DNA of 64,000 nucleotides, taken from Zarea fungicola (lineage: Eukaryota; Ascomycota; Sordariomycetes; Hypocreales; Cordycipitaceae). Positions 56,215 through 64,000 of the stretch are shown piece after piece. A program made the position numbers and the translations under genes. Under the pieces are notes generated by a model. The model saw nothing but the letters and a program-made list of their open reading frames with translations, was not told the DNA's origin and did not search any database. Numbering within the stretch: the stretch's first letter is position 1; every line of letters begins with the position of its first letter. Location of the stretch: NCBI GenBank assembly GCA_900169235.1, contig FWCC01000234.1, positions 47,701 to 111,700 of the forward strand, written 5' to 3'.

Positions 56215-56950
56215 AACCGTATACATAGACACTTCCACACAGTATTCAGCTCCAACCTGGGGATTCCATTTCGCAAACTGTGCCTGTGAGATGTGCTCAT
56301 AAGACGTAATTTGATTGCAAGGACTCCCTGGAAATAAATGGTGGACTTATTATAGTTGCCGACTATTCTAGGCTGCGTCACTCGAACAGTTTGAATGCCA
56401 TTGAATGGCGTAGTAGAAGCTCCATTTGACAAAACACCAAAACAGGCATTAGGGTTAGCTAGAAGGCCAATGGTGGTGTTTTCAATGTGGTTGACTTGAC
56501 TGGTCTCGTAGTTGTGGTTGTAGTCGTATTGATACGCTTACTGGACGCCCCGACTTGTAGGAGTGGCCGACAAGGAAGCTGCCACAGTCTGGTCTGGTGG
56601 ATGGATTCTAAATAGCATAGTAGCAGTGGTCAACGCCATAGACATTTGATTGTAGCATTGCAGTATAGGAAGGAATTCAACATATCCACTGTAGAAAATC
56701 TTGGAAAGTGCTGCCGTTTTGGCCACGAACCTGGCTGCAGGGCAACGCATGACCGTTGCAGTTATCAAACCACCACGTGCAGTAGTTGGAAGTATTGGGA
56801 TCAAAAGGCAGAGGGGTTGAGAAATCACGCTGGTTGGCTAGCATAAAGGGGAGTCCAAGCTACCAGGGCAATGATGGTGTTCAAAGTGTTGGAAATCAGG
56901 TAAAAGATACTGACTGGTGCACTCGACGGGAGCTACCTTACGAGCGCCAT
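56215..56950 (-). pseudogene. Decayed LysM-domain secreted protein gene
   Basis: On the minus strand a hydrophobic leader (about 56908-56832) is followed, after a TGA and a frame change near 56826, by a first LysM-like core (CTWWFDNCNG ... FQDFLQW, about 56819-56686). The tail of that module (NPSTRPDCGSFLVGHSY) resumes at 56607 after a good TTTAG acceptor. The matching donor at 56685 reads ATATGT instead of GTATGT. A Thr-rich linker follows, containing stops. A second LysM-like core (NGI, TQPRIVGN, SPCNQITSYEHISQAQFA, KWNPQVGAEYC) runs to about 56232 with another frame change near 56345. At least four lesions make it non-functional. LysM effectors bind chitin. It lies next to the DUF7136-like gene and the killer-toxin-chitinase C-module, consistent with a former LysM/chitinase locus. 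Confidence 0.65.
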
Positions 56951-57443
56951 AACTGACCATGGGTAATGAATCCGATGGCGGATCATAGCGACACCCAAAT
57001 TGATCATAGGATTAGCTGAGCAAAGTCTCTGGCTTGTCCATCCCGGTTGCTATCGGTGCTTCGGTTCGTCCGTCCATCCCTGTTGGTAAACTCCGCCCTC
57101 CCTTGATGTCCATCTTCTCAATATAAATAATTCTGCATTCCCCTATCTCCAACATATTTTTAATACCAGATACGCAATGCTAGAGCAGCCAAAAGCAGTT
57201 TCTGCTTCGCTACCCTATGCCAATCATGAACCCATGTCGAGGGGCGTGGTTGATTCGGGTGTGGACTTGCGCGTATTTTGCTTCGCTTTTCGGTCTGATG
57301 CCACTTGTTGTAGAGAAGATGGAATATTTCCGTTTCTATCCCGCCCTCCCTCGATCCAATCGCCTTCACGCAACCAAGCCAGGGTTTCACGACTTAGCCA
57401 GCCGGCAAAAGAAATATGGGCTAACCTAAGGAAGTGATTTGAT

Positions 57444-58283
57444 TTACATGCAACCCACGGCAACGACAGCGGCAAGAAACACTAGCGCCCCATGTTTTCT
57501 CCAAAATTGCACATGCAACCCCTCCGCTGTATTTTTTGCCGGGCAGCTCGGAGTCGGATGGCCGGCGGCGCATTGGTCGTGGATAACGGCCGCCTGAAGC
57601 GACGCAGTGATGCTTGAGGCTGCGGCAGCATCCACCTTTACATTGCACGGCTTGCCAGCGTCGAGCGCAGGCCTTGTCGGGGACAAAAGACCACACATTT
57701 CAGAGGTAGAATTGCTGTGGCTGGCGTAACTGGATTGAGTGCCGGTGATGTTGAAGCTGATGTTTTCCGTGTTGGAGCAGTTAGAGCTGTGGGCAGCCAC
57801 GATGTCAGCCATTGGTGCGCTCTGCTTGGTCGACATGGATAAGTCGACGAAGCCCTCGAAGTCGCTGCCGTCATTGTTGTAATATATAGATCGGCTGCAA
57901 TTTTGGTTCTTGTAGTACAGGTACCAGTTAATGCCAAAGGAGCCCTCCACGTTGAACTTGTCCGAGTATGTGTAGGCGTAGTAGACATCTTTTCCTGTCA
58001 AGTTGGCTGGAGTTAGATGCAACTCCAATTCGTCTGGATACGATAACTCTGGGGCAGTAAGCTTTATCGTAATTATGGCGTCCAGCGTTGCGGCGAGATT
58101 GGCGTTTTGGACAGCCCAGACAAGAGGCATCATCGCCGTTGGTTCATATGCGTCCCCATTCTTGGGGAAAATTAGGTCGACCTCGACTGTCCCCGACAGT
58201 GACTCCTTGGCCAGACCTTGACGAGCATGTAGGAGCAGGCTGGACGCGAGACATCGGAGGAGAGTCTGCCCAAAGCCAGTCAT
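57444..58283 (-). CDS. Secreted DUF7136-like glycoprotein with GPI-like tail
   Basis: A single exon of 279 residues. There is an N-terminal signal peptide (1-25), then GTVEVDLIFPKNGDAYEPTA and PLVWAVQNANLAATLDAIIT, which match my memory of the fungal DUF7136 family. About nine N-glycosylation sequons and six to seven cysteines are present. The C-terminus is a hydrophobic stretch (FLAAVVAVGCM) after a small-residue region, suggesting a GPI anchor and a wall or plasma-membrane location. Function of the family is unknown. It stands between the decayed LysM gene and the killer-toxin-chitinase module, transcribed away from the latter. The family call is from recognition only. Confidence 0.7.
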   Translation of the reverse strand: MTGFGQTLLRCLASSLLLHARQGLAKESLSGTVEVDLIFPKNGDAYEPTAMMPLVWAVQNANLAATLDAIITIKLTAPELSYPDELELHLTPANLTGKDVYYAYTYSDKFNVEGSFGINWYLYYKNQNCSRSIYYNNDGSDFEGFVDLSMSTKQSAPMADIVAAHSSNCSNTENISFNITGTQSSYASHSNSTSEMCGLLSPTRPALDAGKPCNVKVDAAAASSITASLQAAVIHDQCAAGHPTPSCPAKNTAEGLHVQFWRKHGALVFLAAVVAVGCM

Positions 58284-58742
58284 ATTTTTTTTTGGCCGTG
58301 TTTCTACTCTGGCCGGAAAAATGGCAAAAAGAAGAAGAAGAAAGGACAGAGTAAGATGGATACATGATGTTTAGGCTACAACGTACAAGTTGAACAGAGG
58401 CGACTGTAGGGGAGGCATATTCGCTACCTTACGAGCCGTGGGCCATTTGCATATTTGACGGACTTCACTCTGGACTTGGTAACAATGCCCGGCGCGTGCA
58501 GGCAATGTGAGCTAGTTACTGCAATAGCAGCAGTAGCCCCGTTTATTGACTAATAGTGACCATATTGATGACCACTTGTGCCCCCCTGGACTAGCGGCTC
58601 CAGGCCTTTCCCCTTACATCAGTTGTCAAACTGGACATTTAGCCATGCTAGGTTCCAGGGAAGAAGAAACTTCAAGCCAAACTGTGTAACCTCAGTATCC
58701 GGCATTCAGCTTTGTTGTAACGGTAATTCTATGTTGCAAACT

Positions 58743-58774
58743 GCCAAGAAGCCAAGAAGCCAAGAAGCCAAGAC
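58743..58774 (+). repeat. Four tandem copies of GCCAAGAA
   Basis: Three exact 8-bp units and a fourth with one change (GCCAAGAC). A minisatellite-like tandem repeat in the intergenic region left of the chitinase-module gene. Confidence 0.85.
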
Positions 58775-59479
58775 AAACGATCTATCCGTTTCCCTTCGGA
58801 CAGGATCTACGACTGCCCTGCTTTTGCTCCATATCCGGCTCTGAAGGAGCTTGGCATTGCACCAATTTAACTCTGCAGGTAGTTTCGTAATTCGTATTGT
58901 TGGGATTGGAAGGGTCAATCGCAGCGGAGGCATGGCAATCTATCACAGCCTCACCGTTCTTAGCCCTGGTTCCACATTAACGCCGCCCAGGAAATTTAAC
59001 TGGGAATATGGAAAAACCTTTACTGCATAAGCAAGCTATCCATAAGGCGTTTTGGTGTAGTGCCCCTCTCGCTGCCAAAGCTGCCCTACCTGCACACGCG
59101 CACTAACGTTACTCAGCCCACGCTAATGCAAGGTATCCCAGGACTTACATTTCGGTCAGGGGCGGTTAATATGTCGCAAGAGAAAGGCAAACATGTAGCA
59201 ACTATGTACTCTGTACATTTAATACACTTTGATCTTGCACAGCCAGCTTTACGCCTCTCTCCACTTCTTTATTTTGTCCGTTGAAATTAAACGTGCGGTC
59301 AGAGAGTCAACCCCATGGAAGATTCATTCTTCTAGGTTAGACTTTCAATCTTGATAAACCGCGCGAATTCATGCAATCACATTCTGTTTCCTTCCCATAC
59401 TTTGATCCCCCTTCTCTACAAGCCAGTCTGCAAGCCCTCGCCGCTGGTGTGACTGGTCGTTGCGCTCCATCAAGCTAAG

Positions 59480-61375
59480 ATGGCTCGTCGGAGCTTGACC
59501 AAGGTTCTCCGAGCTATTTATTCTCTCACCATTATTGAGGCTGCTGCAGCGTTCCAGCCCGGTGACCCAGGAAGCGGAGGAGGCCATGGATGGCCCGTCT
59601 CCAAAAAACTAGCGTCGACTCGTGGCGATGGACAGATCCGGGGCTCTCGAACCGGTAACTGGACAAGTGTCAAATGTGACGACCCTGCTGTGTGGGATTG
59701 GGATGGCATGCCCCCGAAGCAGAGATGGGATGGCGTGAATGCCTCAGATGCGTTCAAAGACGTCGTACGACAGTGGAAGACTTACGATTCCAGCCACGGC
59801 TTCACAAGCTTCTCCGCGTCCGTCTTTTACACCCTTCAAGGGCGGGCTGAGCACAATATCTGTGAACACCTGGACACAGGCTGCTCGGAGACCAAAGTAT
59901 GTACCGACTTTGTTGGACAAGGAACGGGTCCGGCGGCCTACTTCCTGTATAATTCATTTGTGATGCTTCATCAGGTACTGTTGTCAATCCTTCTCTGTAC
60001 AAAAACCTGGCGTTTCAAGAAAGCTAATTAGTCTTGAGTGTAATAGTCGTTTCAAGCCTTTCACGATGCACTGCACGCGGAGGCCGCCACTGTAGTTTCC
60101 TTTGCAATTGACGCCTTCATTGACAAGTTCGCTCCGCTTTCTCCTGAGGACGATAACAAAGGGCTGTATTTCATCCTTGACCTTGTTACTCTAGGAGCAA
60201 CTGCAGGCATGAGCAGCATGTTTCATTCATGCAAGTTTCTCTTTTGGCAGCATTCCAGACTGGGATCTTTAAAGTCTTAATGGCTAATTGTGGTTTGTAC
60301 AAAAAATAGGGTTTAAGGATATTTCATACGTCGATGGGAAGCCAGAGACGTTGGCCAACGCGAAAGACACCGTCTATCAAATCATTGCCGGGAGCACAAG
60401 CATTGCGCATGACCTATACTCTAATCCCACCGTGTAAGCAATGACCACAGCAATCGCCGGGGTAGAAATTCGTTGCCAAGTCCTTATACTCACCTCTTGT
60501 TTGGTTTAGATCCGGATGGACCTTGGAAAAGCAGCATGACTTCAAAGCCTGGGTTGGCCAGATTATCAAAGGCATCGCCGCCATGAACACAGTCGCCCTC
60601 GCAGGACTCTTCAACGGCACTGACCAGTCCATAAGTCTTCTCGCCGACATCATTTCTGATGGCAAAATGATGATAGGCTCGGATGGCAATGGCAAGGTTT
60701 CAGTGCCAACCATTATGAGAGGTGACGAGATGGGCCACAACCTCGTCACGGTCATCTTTGGCTATTCTATCCCGGTCCTTTGGCGCCTTTCCGGCCGCAA
60801 GCCGTTTATTCTTGACAGCGGCTCTAGCTGTGATACCAAGCTAGTTCTCGGCATTTATGTGACACAGGATGCGCAGGATCGCACCCGGGCCTGTTATAAC
60901 GGCAAACTGTACTTTCTCGTTATGCCTGACGGACTGCCTGAGCGCTGCCTCAACGGCTGCAGCAAAGCGGGCTGTCAACCTGTCTGCCGCCCAAACCAGT
61001 TCTCTGCACCTCCTGGTATAGAGTACCTGGGAAAAAATGGCACATTTCATGACATTACCGTGGAAAAGATTATTCAAGGGTGAGTCTATATGTCAAGCTG
61101 TCTGCCTGCCGCTGGTTGAAAAAGAATGAAATACCTGCTAATACAAAGGCATACATCTCAACAGATCGGTCAAGACGTACATTCAAAACGGCAATAGAAA
61201 TGGCGGAGACAAACCAGATGTGTCGAATAAAGCAACCGTTGGTGACTTGATGGATATGGACATTACAACGCCTGGTTTCTTCCGTATTCCTGTGTGCTCG
61301 GGCAAGATGGCTCATAAAGCTTGGGGCAATACTTTGGAGAGTGATGATCTCTACCCATGTCTTGCAGTAAAATAG
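59480..61375 (+). CDS. Stand-alone C-terminal module of killer-toxin-like (subgroup C) chitinases, 5 exons
   Basis: Exons are 59480..59974, 60047..60230, 60310..60433, 60510..61079 and 61165..61375. Junction phases 0, 1, 2, 2 all agree, giving 527 residues. The second intron begins GCAAGT (GC-AG); the others are GT-AG. A signal peptide (about 1-24) is followed by segments I recognise from the region after the GH18 domain of fungal killer-toxin-like chitinases: CDDPAVWDWDG, the NICEHLDTGC region, PAAYFLYNSFVMLHQ and FIDKFAPLSPEDD. No GH18 catalytic motif (DxxDxDxE) or LysM is present, so it is not a chitinase itself. The second half (about 270-527) has many cysteines (CLNGCSKAGCQPVC). It might have come from a chitinase by loss of the catalytic part, or be an independent secreted family. 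Function unknown. Confidence 0.78.
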
Positions 61376-62472
61376 ATTACACGTCGTATCACATTCGTTA
61401 GTTACTACAAAAGAGGATATTTGGGTTGTAATATCTCTGTGTTTGTCAAAATCGCGTATACAGTGGCAGATTCTGCCTGCCACCACTCTCAACCGTCCGT
61501 CAGCCGCAGCCATCTTGTAGACAATTACATGGATTCAGTCCCCCTTACGGTTGTGCTTCTCAGACCGGACGTTATGTGTATGAGCTAGCAAGCAAGCATA
61601 TATGTTACTAGGAAAATGCGACAAGATTGCAGCAGAAATACAACCAAATTATTATTTAGAGAATCAGGTTCAGCAGGCGGGTGAAGAGCAGAGCTAGATG
61701 ATTTCAGAATGAGTGGTCACACAAAGTCTTGCTCATAAACGAGGAAACCAACGACAGCATCCATGTTGACGATGACAAACAACTATACTGAGTACTAGCC
61801 TGGACATATAATTTTTTTTTAAAATATATTAATCATCATCAGTAAACATCTGTGCTAGTTTTCTTTCTTTATTAAAATAGAGCTTTAAAGCCTTAGCTGC
61901 TGCTTTTCCGGCCATCGTCAAGCCCAACAACGCGTCGCCCGCCGTCCTCATTGAGACACAAAATATCGTTACCAGGAGGCACCGAATCCGGAGACAACGG
62001 ACCCTAAACCTTCGAATATGTTCTGAGCTCTTCCCGAAAGCTAGGGAGAGGCGGTAGGAGTGTCGACAGAGTGTTAAACGTTCAAGGGCTCTTCTTTCAT
62101 AGGTTTGGCCAGCCGCCGGAAGACGCGTTAGCCCCCTCGCGAATGCGGCAGGGGTGTGGCACTGAAGCCTTGTTGAATTGTATTTATTGTTGCATCCAAA
62201 TCAAAAAAATTGCGTCACGACCCCCAGTCACTGTGAGCTGGCTTGAAGATTATGTTGCATCCGTTTTGTCTCTTCCCCCCACCCCCAGGCATGGCAGAGC
62301 CTGTGTTCATATGCTTCTCTCGCCCACGCCTGACTGTCCCCTTCTCTGTTCCATCATCACAACATTGCTGACAGCAAGCCATTTTATAGTACTCATCACC
62401 AGCCAGCGCGCTCAACCGCATTTCCCAGCCTCTTCAAATTAGTTTTCGTCCAAGGAGCACAGACAAAAGACA
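61376..62472. other. Intergenic region, no gene seen
   Basis: About 1.1 kb. It includes an AT-rich stretch at 61810-61830 and the promoter of the membrane protein to the right. No supportable gene. Confidence 0.45.
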
Positions 62473-63308
62473 ATGTCTGCTACTAGTCCTTCACCAGGCT
62501 CTACGCAGACAGTGCCGCCTCCGAGTCTCATCACACAGTTTTCGCAGCCTTCTGAGTGCACGGATTTATTTCGCCTCGTGACGGCGACGACATTACTGGC
62601 GGGGGGAGTCTACGAGCCGCCGCATAACGTTACCACTTCCGTCTTCACCTCGGACAGCAACAACAGCCGCTTCTCGTCGTGCCAGCCTTCGGGATGGGAT
62701 AAAGCGCACCTGACCTTTAGCCCCGGCCTATGCCCAAGCGGCTGGACCTACAATGAGATGAAGGCTCTGACCACGGGCGCGGTTACTGTTTCACAAGCCT
62801 ACTGTTGCGCGCTGTAAGTTTTGTTATACCCGTTGTTCAAACGGTTGACCTTAAAAGCCCTGGGAAAATTACATAAATCTAACTATTGAGTCATAGGGGC
62901 TACCATATCATGGTTCCAAACCCGCAAACCATGCAATGCGAGCAGGAAAATCTTTACGGTGATAAGACCCAGATTCGGCTGCACGACCCTTGGTTCATCA
63001 AATGGCAGTCATCCGACAAGCTTCCTGTGTCCCTGCCTAACTTGCCTACTGGATACAGCGTTGCTGTGTGGTTGCCTGGCCAGTCCGCACTGCTTACGTC
63101 GACACATGGTTACGAGCCGGACCATAGCGAATATTGGCAGTTAATTCCTGTCGCCATTGCCGTTCCAATCGTCTTCGTGGCTCTCTGTACAGGGTGCTGT
63201 GTGCTCTTTATCTTCAAAAGAAGGAAGCGTAATCGGCTTCGGCGGGAGCAAGTATCGCTGCAGGAACTTACTGGCCGGGTAAGAAAGGATGGGGTTGTTA
63301 ACTTGTAA
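62473..63308 (+). CDS. Single-pass type-I-like membrane protein, 2 exons
   Basis: Exons are 62473..62813 and 62897..63308, with an 83-nt GT-AG intron in phase 2, giving 250 residues. The N-terminal part (1-190) is extracellular-looking, with about eight cysteines, two sequons and Ser/Thr/Pro-rich starts. It includes FSSCQPSGWD and SPGLCPSGWTY, a pattern common in uncharacterised fungal surface proteins. A transmembrane segment (LIPVAIAVPIVFVALCTGCCVLFIF) is followed by a strongly basic stop-transfer (KRRKRNRLRRE) and a short cytosolic tail. No cleavable signal peptide is evident, so the single helix may act as the anchor. It is probably a plasma-membrane protein; function unknown. Confidence 0.75.
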
Positions 63309-63658
63309 CTGGAGGCAAATCGTCTTTGTGGACTCGTATGTACGGAAAAAGGTACATAAATAATAGTAATGATAATAATAATATAGTTAAACAATATTGG
63401 TAATTAAAATTATCATCTACAAGCAAAAGAGAGAGGCAAGCAAATGGGGGCACATCTACAGTTGGCTAGACATGGGCCGCAGTCCTACCGCAGTGGGGAC
63501 AAGATACAAAAGTAAACCTACCCACAAAAAGTCTGGGTACACTCCGCATTTTACTACTTTTTAGGAAGGGATGTATATAATTAAAATACCTCTTACGCAC
63601 GCAATTTTCTAGTAAAAAAGAAAGTATATACTTTATTTTAAAGCCTAAAAGCAGGGCT

Positions 63659-64000
63659 TTAATACTTTATATGGTACCTATTTGCTGCTTTTACTGCTTC
63701 TAGGCGGCGTCCCTAGGATTATAAAAGGTGCTGAACTTTATTATAAGTAATTGCCCTCCATGCAATTTATAAGCACTCTTTGAACTTTTTAATATTCTAT
63801 AAATTATTTGTGAATTTATAGAGAGTTAAGAATAATTTAAATAATTTCCGCTTTAAAAGAGCCTAAACATGCTTAATTAGGTTGAGATCTAGGCTCTTAG
63901 TGTAACGATGGCTTAATCGACGTAAGTCACAGTTGGGGTATGCTCTAAAGCAAGTCAGGTTATATCGAACAGTACACTTGTAAGTATCGTCAAGAGTAGA
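63659..64000 (-). mobile_element. RIP-degraded Tc1/mariner transposase relic (3' end, continues past window)
   Basis: On the minus strand the C-terminal end of a DD34-37E transposase can be read. It shows a DLNLIKHV segment (the SPDLNPIE block), ALLKRKLF, FTNN, NIKKFKECL, AWRAI, KVQHLL and the terminal RRLEAVKAA ... KY just before a stop at 63659. At least five in-frame TAA/TAG codons stand where CAA, CAG or TGG would be expected, and the stretch is extremely AT-rich. This is the C-to-T pattern of repeat-induced point mutation. The 5' part lies beyond the right edge and the 3' terminal inverted repeat was not located. The element is inactive. Confidence 0.75.

Overview
The window is nuclear DNA of a filamentous ascomycete, probably a sordariomycete and plausibly hypocrealean (lineage is inference). 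Genes are monocistronic and on both strands. They carry short introns of about 48-140 nt with GTRWGY donors, CTAAC-like branch sites and YAG acceptors. The families are typical of Pezizomycotina: Zn2Cys6 regulators, 2EXR and WSC/LysM proteins, small secreted cysteine-rich proteins, and the C-terminal module of killer-toxin-like chitinases. At the right edge, a Tc1/mariner transposase relic has stops that look like RIP damage.

Layout. 0-16 kb: secreted A1 aspartic protease, transglutaminase-like protein, ATX1 copper chaperone, GH28 pectinase and an alpha/beta hydrolase, all on the minus strand and separated by long gene-poor stretches, one of which holds a Pol III-like tRNA-like locus. 16-18.5 kb: an arrestin-like adaptor, a very short knottin-like secreted protein and degenerate repeats. 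18.5-23.5 kb: a D-amino-acid oxidase, a Zn2Cys6 regulator and a divergently transcribed RidA imine deaminase. 26-31 kb: a secreted protein with Kex2 sites, a second Zn2Cys6 regulator that appears to end in a bZIP-type basic region, and a cysteine-synthase-like PLP enzyme. 32-44 kb: housekeeping genes (a probable mitochondrial protein, LSM1, a single-pass membrane protein, a Nudix diphosphoinositol polyphosphatase and ATE1 arginyltransferase). 45-64 kb: accessory secretome, comprising a frameshifted LysM-WSC gene, a 2EXR protein, two small cysteine-rich secreted proteins, an acyltransferase-3, a decayed LysM gene, a DUF7136-like protein, a stand-alone killer-toxin-chitinase C-module, a membrane protein and the transposon relic.

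Two groups make functional sense. The oxidase/regulator/RidA trio could form a D-amino-acid catabolic unit: the oxidase makes imino acids and RidA hydrolyses them. The 56-61 kb stretch looks like the remains of a LysM plus subgroup-C chitinase locus. Exon structures were built by eye from splice signals, reading frame and protein-family continuity. Every multi-exon model given here closes in frame, but none has been checked against transcripts or databases.
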